NCBI RefSeq assembly: GCF_016464305.1
Contig: NZ_JAEIOJ010000005.1
Coordinates: 208,868 to 272,867 of the forward strand
Length of the DNA stretch: 64,000 nucleotides
Reading direction: 5' to 3'
Source of the DNA: Umezawaea beigongshangensis
GTDB lineage: Bacteria > Actinomycetota > Actinomycetes > Mycobacteriales > Pseudonocardiaceae
Below are positions 50,534-61,407 of this stretch, piece by piece (positions within the stretch are counted from its first letter, which is position 1; every line of letters starts with the position of its first letter). Position numbers and translations under genes: made by a program. The notes below the pieces were generated by a model. It made no database searches. It saw nothing but the letters and a program-made list of their open reading frames with translations, and was not told the DNA's origin.

Positions 50534-51769
50534 GTGAGTTCCCCGGTGGAGACGGTGCAGGTGCGAGCGGTGGAACCGGTGCGGCGGCGGAGGTCGGCGC
50601 GCCTGGTCGCCGGCGTGTCGGGCGGGCTGGCCGACCACCTCGGCGTCGACGTGTTCTGGGTGCGCGCGGTGTTCGCCGCGCTGGCGGCCCTCAACGGCGT
50701 CGGAGTGCTCGCCTACGGCATGTTCTGGCTGTTCGTGCCCCAGCGGGCGTCCGACGCCCCGGAAGCGCCTCCGACGCCGCGCGAGCGGCAGCAGGCCGTC
50801 GGCCTCGCCGCACTGGGCGTCGGGCTGGCCGTGTTCTCCGGCATGTCGTCCGGGTCCGCCATCAGCGGCTGGATCACCGGACCCGTCGCGGTGGCCCTCG
50901 TCGGCGCGGCCGTGGTGTGGCGCGAGGCGGACGAGGCCCAGCGCCGCCGCTGGCGCGACGGGGCCCGCACGAGGCGGATCACGGCGCTCCGCGTCCTCGC
51001 GGGGGTGGCGCTCGTGGCCATCGGCATCGGCGTGCTGCTGTTCACCAACATCGGCCTGGACCAGATGCGCTTCGCGCTGCTCGCGGTGGCCGCCACCCTG
51101 ATCGGCGTCGCCGTCCTCACCGTGCCGCTGTGGATCAAGCTGGTGGGCGCGCTGGGCGAGGAGCGGCGGGCCCGCATCCGCACCGAGGAGCGCGCCGAGA
51201 TCGCCGCCCACCTGCACGACTCGGTGCTGCAAACGCTTGCCCTCATCCAGAAGCAGGCCGACGCGCCGCGCGAGGTGCGCCGCCTCGCTCGCGGCCAGGA
51301 GCGGCAGCTGCGCGGCTGGCTCTACGGTCCGTCCGGCTACGGCCGCGAGATGACCGCCCAGCGGGCCAGCACGACCCTCGCGGCCGCCGTCGCCGCCGTG
51401 TGCGGCGAGGTGGAGGACGCCTTCGCGATCAGCGTCCAGCAGGTCGTGGTGGGCGACTGCGAGGTCGACGAGCGGATCAACGCGGTCGTGCAGGCGGCCA
51501 GGGAGGCCGTCGTCAACGCCGCCAAGCACGCGGGCGTCTCCGAGGTCAGCGTCTACGGCGAGGTCGAGGCGGACCGGGTGAACGTGTTCGTGCGCGACCG
51601 GGGCACCGGATTCGACCCGGACGGCGTTCCGGGTGATCGTCACGGGCTGGCGGACTCGATCCGGGGGAGGATGGACCGGCACGGTGGACGTGCCGGGCTG
51701 CGCACGGCCCCCGGAGAGGGGACCGAGGTGCACCTGGAGATGCCGAGGAAGACGGAGGCGCGCACGTGA
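50534..51769 (+). CDS. PspC-domain sensor histidine kinase (HisKA_3 type)
   Basis: A 411-residue membrane kinase. The N-terminal PspC domain (about 20-70; RLVAGVSGGLADHLGVDVFW) is joined to four or five membrane helices, then the phospho-acceptor helix AEIAAHLHDSVLQTLALIQK and an HATPase domain with N-box AAREAVVNAAKHAG and G-box DRGTGFDPDG. The sensing part is intramembrane without a large outer loop. GTG 50534 was chosen as the first start after the bases CAGGGG; no strong ribosome site, so near-leaderless translation is possible. The stop overlaps the response regulator start (GTGA). Confidence 0.92.
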   Translation: MSSPVETVQVRAVEPVRRRRSARLVAGVSGGLADHLGVDVFWVRAVFAALAALNGVGVLAYGMFWLFVPQRASDAPEAPPTPRERQQAVGLAALGVGLAVFSGMSSGSAISGWITGPVAVALVGAAVVWREADEAQRRRWRDGARTRRITALRVLAGVALVAIGIGVLLFTNIGLDQMRFALLAVAATLIGVAVLTVPLWIKLVGALGEERRARIRTEERAEIAAHLHDSVLQTLALIQKQADAPREVRRLARGQERQLRGWLYGPSGYGREMTAQRASTTLAAAVAAVCGEVEDAFAISVQQVVVGDCEVDERINAVVQAAREAVVNAAKHAGVSEVSVYGEVEADRVNVFVRDRGTGFDPDGVPGDRHGLADSIRGRMDRHGGRAGLRTAPGEGTEVHLEMPRKTEART

Positions 51770-52446
51770 GCGCACACGAGGGACCGGACGGGCAGGAGCT
51801 CGTGACGGTGTTCCTGGTCGACGACCACGCCCTGTTCCGGGCGGGGGTGCGGGCCGAGCTGGACTCGGTGACCGACCGGGTGCGGGTCGTCGGCGAGGCC
51901 GGATCGGTCGCCGAGGCCGTCGCCGGGATCGGCCACCACCGGCCGGACGTGGTGCTGCTCGACGTGCACATGCCCGACGGCGGCGGCGCCGAGGTGCTCA
52001 AGAGGCTGCGCACGACGCTGCCCGACGTGGTGTTCCTGGCGCTGTCGGTGTCCGACGCGGCCGAGGACGTGATCGCCGTCATCCGCGGCGGCGCGCGCGG
52101 CTACGTCACCAAGACCATCTCCAGCCAGGAGCTCGCGAAGGCCGTCGTGCGGGTGTCCGAGGGCGACGCGGTGTTCTCGCCGCGGCTCGCCGGATTCGTG
52201 CTGGACGCCTTCGCCGACCGGCCGGGCGCGGCTCCGATCAGCGATCCGGAGCTGGACCTGCTGACGCCGCGCGAGCGGGACGTGCTGCGGCTGCTGGCGC
52301 GCGGCTACGCCTACAAGGAGATCGCGTCCGAGCTGTTCATCTCGGTCAAGACGGTCGAGACGCACGTGTCCAGCGTGCTGCGCAAGACGCAGCTGTCCAA
52401 CCGCTACGAGCTGTCCCGCTGGGCGTCCGACCGCAGGCTGGTCTGA
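51766..52446 (+). CDS. NarL/LuxR-family response regulator
   Basis: A 226-residue partner of the upstream kinase. The receiver domain has the acidic pair in FLVDDHALFRAG, phospho-acceptor Asp in VVLLDVHMPDGG and Lys in GYVTKTISS. The C-terminal HTH is LTPRERDVLRLLARGYAYKE with ISVKTVETHVSSVLRK. Four-base overlap with the kinase gene. It is expected to control envelope-stress genes, including perhaps the divergent PspC gene. Confidence 0.95.
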   Translation: MSAHEGPDGQELVTVFLVDDHALFRAGVRAELDSVTDRVRVVGEAGSVAEAVAGIGHHRPDVVLLDVHMPDGGGAEVLKRLRTTLPDVVFLALSVSDAAEDVIAVIRGGARGYVTKTISSQELAKAVVRVSEGDAVFSPRLAGFVLDAFADRPGAAPISDPELDLLTPRERDVLRLLARGYAYKEIASELFISVKTVETHVSSVLRKTQLSNRYELSRWASDRRLV

Positions 52447-53034
52447 GTGGCCCGTCGGCTCGCCCGCGCGTGCACCGAGGTCCTCGCACCGTGGGTCTGG
52501 GTGCTGATACTGCCCTTCGCGCTGGCGTGGCACGTCACCGGCACGCTCGGCGGGACCCTCCTGTGGGGTCTGCTGGTGGCGCTGACGGCCTCGGTGCTCC
52601 CGATGGCCGTCATCGTGCGCGGAGCCAGGCTCGGGCGCTGGAAGGGGCACCACGTCACCAACCGCGAGGGCAGGGTCGTGCCGCTGCTGGTCGCGGCCGC
52701 GTCGCTGATCTCGGGCACCGTCGTCATGCTCGTCGGCGGGGCGCCGCGGCCGCTGCTCGCGCTGATGGGGAGCATGGTGGCCGCGCTGGTGGTCAGTTCG
52801 GTCGTCACGTTCGGTCTGCGCTGGAAGATCTCGCTGCACTCCGCCGTCGCGTTCGCCTCGACGGCGACGATGGCGGTCGTGTCCGGCCTCTGGCCGCTGG
52901 TGTTCCTGGTGCCGGCCGTGCTCGTCGCGTGGTCGCGGGTGGAGCTGGGTGACCACACGACGGCCCAGGTGCTGGCCGGAGCACTCATGGGCGTCGTGGT
53001 CGGTGGTGGCACCTTCTGGGTCCTGCTGGACTGA
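52447..53034 (+). CDS. PAP2-like membrane protein
   Basis: A 195-residue protein with about six membrane helices. The C-terminal half resembles the PAP2 phosphatase core: KISLHSAVAFAST in place of the SGH motif, and SRVELGDHTTAQVLAGALMG in place of SRxxxxxHxxxDVxxG. The motif is divergent, so phosphatase activity on lipid pyrophosphates is uncertain. GTG 52447 follows the response regulator stop directly, so it belongs to the same operon; a lipid or undecaprenyl-phosphate role in the envelope response is inferred. Confidence 0.8.
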   Translation: MARRLARACTEVLAPWVWVLILPFALAWHVTGTLGGTLLWGLLVALTASVLPMAVIVRGARLGRWKGHHVTNREGRVVPLLVAAASLISGTVVMLVGGAPRPLLALMGSMVAALVVSSVVTFGLRWKISLHSAVAFASTATMAVVSGLWPLVFLVPAVLVAWSRVELGDHTTAQVLAGALMGVVVGGGTFWVLLD

Positions 53035-53090
53035 GCACCGGCCCGCTCAGCCCACCGCGCGAAGTCGTCGTGGAGGCCACGGCCGGCTCC

Positions 53091-53507
53091 TCAGTCCGTG
53101 AAGACCATCTTCGCCAGCTCGCGGTCGAAGTCGATCCACAGGTCCTCCTCGCCCGGCTGCACCACGTCGTAGGTGAGGTCGAGGAACTCCGCGACGTCCT
53201 CGGCCTCCGCGGTGAGGATCGCGAAACCGGTCGGCGCGTTCAGCTCCAGGAGCACGCGCGCCGGGTCGTCGGCCGCCGGCCGCACCATGATGTCGCCCTC
53301 GCCGGAGGGTGTCAGCAGGCCGTCGGCCAGCAGGTCGCGGGCGAACATCCACTCGACCTTGCCCTGCCCGGTGTGGAAGAGGACCGCCACGGCGTAGGGG
53401 TCCTCCGGGTTGTAGGTCAGCTCCGCCTCCACGGGTGCGGGGGCGACGCCGGGCACCAGGAGGTGGAAGGTGGTCTCCACGCTGACGGGCGCGTTTTCGA
53501 GTTCCAT
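53091..53507 (-). CDS. SsgA/SsgB-family sporulation and cell division regulator
   Basis: A 138-residue SsgA-like protein with the family opening (VSVETTFHLLVPGVAPAPVE), then AELTYNPEDPYAVAVLFH, VEWMFARDLLADGLLTPSGE and GDIMVRP. In Streptomyces SsgB places FtsZ at sporulation septa through SsgA. Sequence is closest in my reading to SsgB-type proteins. ATG 53507. The 186 bases upstream, before the EamA gene end, hold its promoter and no other gene. This gene supports a mycelial, sporulating or fragmenting host. Confidence 0.9.
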   Translation of the reverse strand: MELENAPVSVETTFHLLVPGVAPAPVEAELTYNPEDPYAVAVLFHTGQGKVEWMFARDLLADGLLTPSGEGDIMVRPAADDPARVLLELNAPTGFAILTAEAEDVAEFLDLTYDVVQPGEEDLWIDFDRELAKMVFTD

Positions 53508-53693
53508 GATCGGGTTCCTTCCCTGCGGACTTCACGCTCTCATGGAAGAAGACGCGCGACCCACCCCCCGCAGACGACATTCGCCGATGAACCATTCGAT
53601 CGGGGGAGACGGCTGTCTCACTTTCACCCGTTTGCCCTGGAAAACCGTCTTGAATGGCCCTCTCACCAGCGATAACGCACCGTGGTTGATCGA

Positions 53694-54617
53694 CTACTTG
53701 GCGCAGAGAACCGGCTCGGCGACGGTCGGCGGCGGAACCACCGCCGGTGCCGGAGCCCGCCGGGACAGGGCCACGCCGACGAGGACCACGAGCGCGCCGG
53801 CCACGATCCGGAGGTTCAGGTCCTCTCCGAGGAACGCCGCGCCCAGCAGCACCGACACCACCGGCAGCAGGTATCCCACGGTCGTCGCGTTCGTCGGGCC
53901 CTCGTCGGCGATCAGGCGGTTGTTGATGATGAACGCGGCGCCGGTGCCGAACACGCCCAGGATCCCCACGGCGATCAGCGCGCCCGCGTCGAGGTGCACG
54001 GGCTGGAGGCCGCCGACCGGGACGGTCACCGCGATCAGCGCGCCGCCCGCGAGGAGCTGCGTCGACGTGAGCTGCAGCGAGGACAGGCCCCGGCCGGACA
54101 CGTGCCGCCCGATGTGGGTGTAGGCCACCGCGTAGGAGATCGCGGCCAGCAGGCACGCCAGCGCGCCCCAGGTCATCAGCCCGCCCCGCTGCCACGGCGC
54201 GAAGATCAGCAGCGTGCCGCCGAAGCCCAGCGCGAGGCCGGTCAGCTGGACGGGGGTGCGCCGCTTCTCCGACCCCAGCGCGAACCCGAGCGCGAGCGTC
54301 CACAGCGGCGTCGTCGAGTTGAGCACCCCGGCCACGCCGGAGTCCACGGTCTGCTCGCCGACGGCGAACAGCACGAACGGGATCGCGTTGCCGAACAGGG
54401 CGGCCACGCCCACGTGCGCCCACGTGCCGCGGTCGGCGGGCAGCCGCTGACCGCGGGACACGGTGATCGCGACCACCACGGCCGCGCCGAGCAGCGTGCG
54501 GACGAGCGCGATCTGCACGGGGCTCAGGCCGGTGAGCGCGATCTTGATCCACAGGAAGCTGGAGCCCCACAGCAGTGCGAGCACTCCCATGCGGACCAGC
54601 GTGCCCGGTGCCGTCAC
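53694..54617 (-). CDS. EamA/DMT-family transporter
   Basis: A 307-residue protein with ten predicted membrane helices in two EamA repeats: repeat 1 starts MGVLALLWGSSFLWIKIALT and repeat 2 starts WGALACLLAAISYAVAYTHI. Both repeats end in the usual Pro/Gly-rich helix (GVLNSTTPLWTLALGF; GYLLPVVSVLLGAAFLGEDL). Drug/metabolite exporter of unknown substrate. GTG 54617 diverges from a LysR gene, which is probably its regulator. Confidence 0.92.
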   Translation of the reverse strand: MTAPGTLVRMGVLALLWGSSFLWIKIALTGLSPVQIALVRTLLGAAVVVAITVSRGQRLPADRGTWAHVGVAALFGNAIPFVLFAVGEQTVDSGVAGVLNSTTPLWTLALGFALGSEKRRTPVQLTGLALGFGGTLLIFAPWQRGGLMTWGALACLLAAISYAVAYTHIGRHVSGRGLSSLQLTSTQLLAGGALIAVTVPVGGLQPVHLDAGALIAVGILGVFGTGAAFIINNRLIADEGPTNATTVGYLLPVVSVLLGAAFLGEDLNLRIVAGALVVLVGVALSRRAPAPAVVPPPTVAEPVLCAK

Positions 54618-54704
54618 GACTCTTCCCCGATCTTCGGTGCGGTGTTCACCCCTTCACGATGAGCGGCCGGACTCGTCAGCACAAGTGAAAAGAAGTGCAC
54701 GACC

Positions 54705-54722
54705 CTTAAGCTGAACTGTAAG
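54705..54722. promoter_or_regulatory. Candidate LysR-type operator between EamA and LysR genes
   Basis: CTTA and TAAG (54705-54708, 54719-54722) flank ten bases in an A/T-rich patch of the 113-base divergent region. TAAGAT at 54719 is also -10-like, 7 bases from the LysR GTG, suggesting a near-leaderless mRNA with self-repression. Confidence 0.4.
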
Positions 54723-54730
54723 ATCGCGTC

Positions 54731-55623
54731 GTGCTGGACGTGCGCAGGATGCAGGTGCTCAGAGCCGTCGTGAGCAGCGGTTCCATCACCGCCGCGGCCA
54801 CGAACCTCGGCTGCACGCCCTCGGCGATCAGCCAGCAGCTCACCGTCCTGGAACGGCAGGCCGGGCTTCCGCTGCTGGAGCGCGCCGGGCGCGGTGTGCG
54901 GCCGACCGAGGCGGGCACGCTGCTCGCCGAGCACGCCGCCGTGCTCGCCGACAAGCTCCTGGAGGCCGAGGCCGCGCTGGCGGACCTGCGCGCGGGCCGG
55001 GCCGGTCGCCTGCGGGTCCGCTACTTCGCCACCGCCGGGGTCGCCCTGGTCCCCCCGGCCGTCGCCCGCTTCCGCAGCGCGCACCCCGCCGTGCGGCTCG
55101 ACCTCAAGCTCACCGAGCCCGACGACCCGATGCGCGAGGTCGAGGCCGGACGCGCCGACGTGGCCATCGCGATCGTCCACCCCGGCACGGAACTCGTGCC
55201 GGGGGTGCGGCTGGTGCACCTGCTGGACGACGCCTACGTCGCGGTGCTGCCGCGCGGGCACCGGTTGGCGCGCAAGCGGATCGTCGACCTGGCCGACCTC
55301 GCGGAGGAACCGTGGGTCGACACGTTCTACCAGCCGGGGCCGTGCCGCGACGTGGTCGTGGACGCGTGCGCCGGTGCGGGGTTCACGCCGTGCACCGTCG
55401 TCGAGGCCGAGGACTTCCCGACCGCCCGCGGCTTCGTGGCGGCCGGCCTGGGCGTGACGGTCGTGCCGGGGCTGAGCCTGGACACGATCCACCAGGGGGT
55501 CGTGGTGCGCAGGCTGCGCAGGCCGGAACCGGTGCGCAACATCTACGCGGCCGTGCGGGCCGACGCGATGGGCAACCCCGCGGTGGTGAGCCTCATCGAG
55601 GCGCTCACCAGCGCCGTCCGGCC

Positions 55624-55627
<4 letters not shown>
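54731..55627 (+). CDS. LysR-family transcriptional regulator
   Basis: A 298-residue LTTR. The N-terminal HTH is RMQVLRAVVSSGSITAAATN with SAISQQLTVLERQAGLPLLE; the C-terminal effector domain (about 90-290) is of periplasmic-binding-protein type. GTG 54731. It diverges from the EamA exporter and likely controls it. Its stop codon shares bases with that of the opposing kinase gene (CTAG). Confidence 0.94.
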
Positions 55628-57315
<1,688 letters not shown>

Positions 57316-57452
57316 GGTTGCTCCCTGTGTACTGCTGCGTCGGCTTCTTGCGTGGCGCGTACGTGTTCGCATCGCCATCGGGCGACAACATTGCACACGT
57401 TCTGGAGGTATTACGTCACCCTCTAGTGCGTGTGTCCACCTTACGAGGTCGA

Positions 57453-58868
57453 CTATTCGTCTTCTCCGCCTCCTCCTCCACCGCCTCCTGGCGGCAGGGA
57501 GAGGGAGGGTGTGCTCGTCCCGGGCGGCTGGGTGGTCGTCACCGGGGGCTTGCTGGTCGTGACCGGGGGCTGGGTGGTCGTCGTCGGAGGCGGAGTGGTG
57601 GTCGTCTCCTTCTCCTCCACCACCTGCGTCGTCGTCTCCTGCTCGGTCGTCGGCTCCTGGGTGGTGGGCTGCTCGGGAGGCGGTGCCACCGCGGCGCGCG
57701 AGGAGGTCGTCGGAGCGGCCGTCTGCGACGACGTGACCCCGCCACCGGTGTCGGGCTGCTGCTCGTCCTTCGGCTTCTGCTCGTAGTCGAACGCGCCCAG
57801 CGCGATCAGCAGGCCGCCGAGGGCGAGCAGGAGCACCAGCACGACCGCGGCGATCACCAGCGGCCGGTTGTTCGACTCCGGGTGCACCGGGGCCATCGGC
57901 GGAGAGGTGCGGACCGGGCCCCGCGGCGGAGAGGTGCGCGCGCCGCCGCCGACGACCCGCGTGCGATCCGGGTCGAACACCGTCGTCGCGCCCGTGGGAG
58001 CGGCTCCGGGAGTGCCGGCGGCCCGCAGACCGCTGAGCGTTGGCGTCCTGCCGCGGGCCACCGCGTTGAGCAGCTCGCGGGTCTGGCTCATCGTGGGACG
58101 GTCGTCGGGCTCGTAGTTCAGCAGCCGCAGCAGCACGTCCGCGAGCGGACCGTCGTGCTCCGGCGGGTTGATCCGTCCCGCGGCGACCGCGTGCAGCACG
58201 CCGAGCGTGTTCTCGCTCAGGCCGAACGGCGGCTCGCCCTCCATCGCCGCGTACAGCGTGGAGCCGAGGGAGAACACGTCGGACGCCGGCGTCGGGTCCT
58301 GACCGCGCGCGATCTCCGGCGCGAGGTAGGCGGGCGTTCCGGCGATCAGCCCGGTCTTGGTGACCGTGATGTCGTCGCTGGCCCGCGAGATGCCGAAGTC
58401 GGTGATCTTCACCAGGCCGTTCTCGGCGAGCAGCACGTTGCCGGGCTTCACGTCGCGGTGCACGATGCCCGCCGCGTGCGCGGCCGACAGCGCGGACGCG
58501 GCCTGCGCGCCGATCCGGGCGACCTCGATCGGGTCGAGCGAACCCTGGTCGGCGAGCGCGTCGGCGAGGCTCCACGAGGGCAGGTACTCCATGACCAGGC
58601 ACGGAGCGCCGTTCTCCTCCACCACGTCGTACACGGCGATGGCGTTCGGGTGGTGCAGCTTCGCGGCGATGCGGCCCTCGCGCATGGCGCGCTGGATCGC
58701 CTCGTCCTGCTCCGTGGTCTCCAGGCCCGGCTGGAGGAGCAGCTGCTTGACCGCGACGATGCGGCCGAGTCTTTCGTCCTGGGCACGCCAGACGACGCCC
58801 ATGGCACCGCTGCCGATGCGATCGATGAAGCGGTACCGATCGGCGATCAGACGACCGTCGGAACTCAC
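57453..58868 (-). CDS. Membrane Ser/Thr protein kinase with Thr/Pro-rich outer tail
   Basis: A 471-residue paralogue of the kinase at 55624. Gly loop GSGAMG, K41 in VAVKQ, HRDVKPGNVLLAENG, DFGISRASD and GTPAYLAPEIARG are complete. A juxtamembrane Pro/Thr segment, one membrane helix (PLVIAAVVLVLLLALGGLLI), and an outer tail rich in Thr, Pro and Gln that ends with a Gly run and EDE. There is no folded outer domain, unlike its paralogue, so it could anchor in cell wall or sense it directly. GTG 58868. Kinase domains of the pair are highly alike, so this is a tandem duplication. Confidence 0.93.
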   Translation of the reverse strand: MSSDGRLIADRYRFIDRIGSGAMGVVWRAQDERLGRIVAVKQLLLQPGLETTEQDEAIQRAMREGRIAAKLHHPNAIAVYDVVEENGAPCLVMEYLPSWSLADALADQGSLDPIEVARIGAQAASALSAAHAAGIVHRDVKPGNVLLAENGLVKITDFGISRASDDITVTKTGLIAGTPAYLAPEIARGQDPTPASDVFSLGSTLYAAMEGEPPFGLSENTLGVLHAVAAGRINPPEHDGPLADVLLRLLNYEPDDRPTMSQTRELLNAVARGRTPTLSGLRAAGTPGAAPTGATTVFDPDRTRVVGGGARTSPPRGPVRTSPPMAPVHPESNNRPLVIAAVVLVLLLALGGLLIALGAFDYEQKPKDEQQPDTGGGVTSSQTAAPTTSSRAAVAPPPEQPTTQEPTTEQETTTQVVEEKETTTTPPPTTTTQPPVTTSKPPVTTTQPPGTSTPSLSLPPGGGGGGGGEDE

Positions 58869-59219
58869 CCGACCACCTCGTCGGCGCGTTGCGGGACCGC
58901 GGCTGGTGCTGCAGGTCTCACGCTGGGGCTCCTCGTCGTGTCGGGCCGACCCTGCCCAGCCCTCACCTGCGCGGGAACGAGCCTGCGACGCACGTGCGGG
59001 GGGCGACTGCCAGAAGAGCGTACCCCTGCCGGGGTCACCACCGGACGCCCGCCGGACACGGGTCCGAACACGACGAACCGTTCAGGACGCCACACTCCGC
59101 GCACCGCGATTAGCCCTTCCCGCCAGTCGTCCGACTCCGAACGGAATACCGGACGCGAGGCCCCGCCGTCACCGGTTCGGGCGAAGATCGTCGCGGATTG
59201 GGGCCGAGTGGAGCAACGC
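58869..59219. other. 351-base intergenic stretch upstream of the kinase pair
   Basis: No gene recognised. It holds the presumed promoter of the Thr/Pro-tail kinase and a small hairpin ACCCC-TGCC-GGGGT at 59022-59035 that may end the upstream membrane-protein message. The minus-strand frame at 58865-59104 looks non-coding. Confidence 0.55.
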
Positions 59220-60140
59220 CTACTCGGCCGGAGCGAAGAAGTCGAACTCGCCGAGGAGGTTCAGGACCGGGCCGAGGTCCAGGTCGACGTCGACCACGAC
59301 GCCGCTGCTCGGGGCCGGGCTGGTGGTGCTCTCGTCGGGTGCGGGTGCGGGTGCGGGCACGGACGCCGACGGGAGGGCCGTGGAGGGTGCGTCCGACGAC
59401 ACCGGCGGCGTGGTGGTGACGGGGGAGGGCGTGGTCTCGACCGGCGCGCTGGTGCTCGGCGGGGCCGAGGTCTCCGGGGCGGGCGTCTCGGTGCCGGGGG
59501 CGGGCGTCTGCGTCTGCGGCGCCGTCTGCTCGACGGGCTGCTGCTTCGGCTGCACCGGGTTGCGGTGGATCTCGCGCGGCGCCTGCTGCGGGACCCGCGC
59601 CTCCGGCTGCTGCTGCGGCTGCTGGACCTGCGTCGCGGTGGTCGTGGGGACCGACGTGCTGAAGTCCTGACCGGTCGGCTGGCGGGTCGCGGCGTTGCCG
59701 TTGCCGGTCTCGGCCCGGTCCGAACCGGTGGAGCGGTCGGTGGTGTCGAAGCGGACGTCGGCGAGCGGGCGCTCGTCCGGCGTCGACAGCCAGGACGACG
59801 CGCCGAAGGCGACGGAGCCGCAGAGCACGACTCCACCACTGGCGATGGCGACGAGCTTGCCGATGGACAGACCGCCGCGGTCGGGGTCGTCGTCGCGGCC
59901 CTCGCGGCGCAGCAGCTCGGTGACGTGCAGCTCGCTGTCCGGGGGGAGCTGGCGGACCTTCGCGAACTTGACGGTCGGCTCGGTGGCGGTGCTGCCGCCC
60001 GCGGGGCGGCTGTCGCGAGCGTCCTCGGCGGTGACGACGGGGATGGGCTGCGTCTCGGCTTCGCGCCGGGCGATCAGCTCGGCCACGGAGAGCCGGTCGG
60101 TCGTCCCGTCCAGCCTTCGACGTTTGTCCTCGTTCGGCAC
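59220..60140 (-). CDS. Single-pass membrane protein with Pro/Thr/Gln-rich outer region
   Basis: A 306-residue protein of unknown function. The cytoplasmic part carries LSVAELIARREAE (about residues 17-29), a motif common in actinobacterial membrane-protein tails, and LPPDSELHVTELLRREG. One membrane helix follows (about 96-112, VAIASGGVVLCGSVAFG). The outer part is a long Thr/Pro/Gln/Ser tail ending VVVDVDLDLGPVLNLLGEF. GTG 60140. A related SVAEL-type motif occurs in the next gene, so these may belong to one family of membrane regulators. Confidence 0.78.
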   Translation of the reverse strand: MPNEDKRRRLDGTTDRLSVAELIARREAETQPIPVVTAEDARDSRPAGGSTATEPTVKFAKVRQLPPDSELHVTELLRREGRDDDPDRGGLSIGKLVAIASGGVVLCGSVAFGASSWLSTPDERPLADVRFDTTDRSTGSDRAETGNGNAATRQPTGQDFSTSVPTTTATQVQQPQQQPEARVPQQAPREIHRNPVQPKQQPVEQTAPQTQTPAPGTETPAPETSAPPSTSAPVETTPSPVTTTPPVSSDAPSTALPSASVPAPAPAPDESTTSPAPSSGVVVDVDLDLGPVLNLLGEFDFFAPAE

Positions 60141-60193
60141 CGCTCGTCACCTTTCCTGCCAGACGTCTGCGTACTGGCCGTGCATATGGATAC

Positions 60194-60212
60194 CGAATTG
60201 TGACCCAATTCG
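60194..60212. promoter_or_regulatory. Inverted repeat operator candidate 1
   Basis: CGAATTG-TGACC-CAATTCG, perfect 7-base arms with 5-base spacer, 54 bases upstream of the GTG start at 60140 (minus strand), in an A/T-rich 207-base gap. Confidence 0.5.
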
Positions 60213-60256
60213 TAACCCCTTCGGGGGCAATCTCACAGGTAATCGCTGATCAAGTC

Positions 60257-60273
60257 ATACTCATGGTGAGTAT
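60257..60273. promoter_or_regulatory. Inverted repeat operator candidate 2
   Basis: ATACTCA-TGG-TGAGTAT, perfect 7-base arms with 3-base spacer, in the same gap. TGATCAA words recur nearby (60248 and 60297), so the region may bind one or more regulators. Confidence 0.5.
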
Positions 60274-60347
60274 CGCCACACATCTACTTACTCTGAGTGA
60301 TCAACGCCACGAGGTGTTCTGACGTGATCACACCGGGTTCACGAGCG

Positions 60348-61241
60348 TCAGCTCCGCAGGGCGGACAGCACCTCGGTGCCGGTGATGCGCGGCGTCACCG
60401 CGTCGGCGAACCGGAAGAGCTGCTCGATCCGCAGCTGCCCGCCGGTCAGCTCCTCCATCGAGACCACGGCGAGCACCGAGCCGTCGGGACGCGCGGTCGC
60501 GCTGTGCAGCGTCAGCGACCTGATCGACGCCCACGACAGCGCGAAGTCGCCGGGAGCGCCGTCGAGCAGACCGGGGCCGAGAAGCTCCGCCGCGGCGGCC
60601 GGTGAACCGGGCAGCAGCGAGTAGAAGGCCCGCACGACCTCGACCTGCGACAGCGGTCCCACCTCGTCGACCGTCGCGACGTCCCGCTGCCGCGGGGTCG
60701 CGGGAACGGCGTTCCCCGTGGTCTCCGCGTTCCCCGTGTTCCCCGTGTTCCCCGCCGCGGGGGCGGACGACACGGCGGACGGCGCGGCTGTCCCGGTCTC
60801 CGGAACGTCGGCGGCCAGCGGCGACGCGGAGGGCTCGGCGACACCGGCGTTCCGCTCCGGCGCGGGCGCGTCGTCGATCCTGAGCTGCTCGCGCAGCAGG
60901 TCGGGCCGCAGGGCGGTGACGCCGGTGATCTCCAGCTGCTCGCCGGTGGGCGGCACGTGCGCGGCCGGCCGGTTCCCCGCCAGGGCGGCCGCCGTCGCGA
61001 CCGACGCGAACAGCACGAGGGCGCCCGTGACGACACCGGCGGCCCTGGTCGCCCTGCTGGCCCGTCGCGGGACGACGTGCTCGTGCCGCTCGGCGCGCAG
61101 CAGGTCCAGCACGAGGCGATCGGTGGACGCCTGGTCGTGCGTGGGGATGCGGATCGGGCGCGGCTGCTTGTCCATCAGCTCTGCCACGGTGATCGCTCCG
61201 GCGCGGTCGTGCCGACGACCAGACGTCGTGGGGCGCTGCAC
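60348..61241 (-). CDS. Membrane protein with ITVAEL motif and outer folded domain
   Basis: A 297-residue protein. The cytoplasmic N-terminus has AGAITVAELMDKQ and IPTHDQASTDRLVLDLLRAE. A single membrane helix (about 85-105; GVVTGALVLFASVATAAALA) is followed by a Gly/Asn/Thr repeat (GNTGNTGNAETTGN) and a C-terminal domain of about 100 residues (VVRAFYSLLPGSPAAAAELL, RSLTLHSATARPDGS) that resembles the NTF2-like outer domain of other actinobacterial membrane proteins. GTG 61241 was chosen because GGAGGAG lies 6 bases upstream; GTG 61325 is an in-frame alternative. Function unknown. Confidence 0.8.
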   Translation of the reverse strand: MQRPTTSGRRHDRAGAITVAELMDKQPRPIRIPTHDQASTDRLVLDLLRAERHEHVVPRRASRATRAAGVVTGALVLFASVATAAALAGNRPAAHVPPTGEQLEITGVTALRPDLLREQLRIDDAPAPERNAGVAEPSASPLAADVPETGTAAPSAVSSAPAAGNTGNTGNAETTGNAVPATPRQRDVATVDEVGPLSQVEVVRAFYSLLPGSPAAAAELLGPGLLDGAPGDFALSWASIRSLTLHSATARPDGSVLAVVSMEELTGGQLRIEQLFRFADAVTPRITGTEVLSALRS

Positions 61242-61407
61242 TGGCGACTCCTCCGTGCGTTCTGCGGTCGACGCAACTCGTACCCGGTGCAGGAGTCCGG
61301 ACGCCAGGTGAACTGCGGTATTCACCTTTTCGTGGCGTCTAGCGGTACTGGTGGTCGCTCGGACGGAGCAACGATCACGGACCGTCGTTTGGCTGTGCGT
61401 CTGCGAA

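Noticed and set aside
58865..59104. 79-residue minus-strand ORF as a small gene upstream of the kinase
   Set aside because: Arg/Pro/Val-rich with no ribosome site, overlapping the kinase start region; looks like chance.
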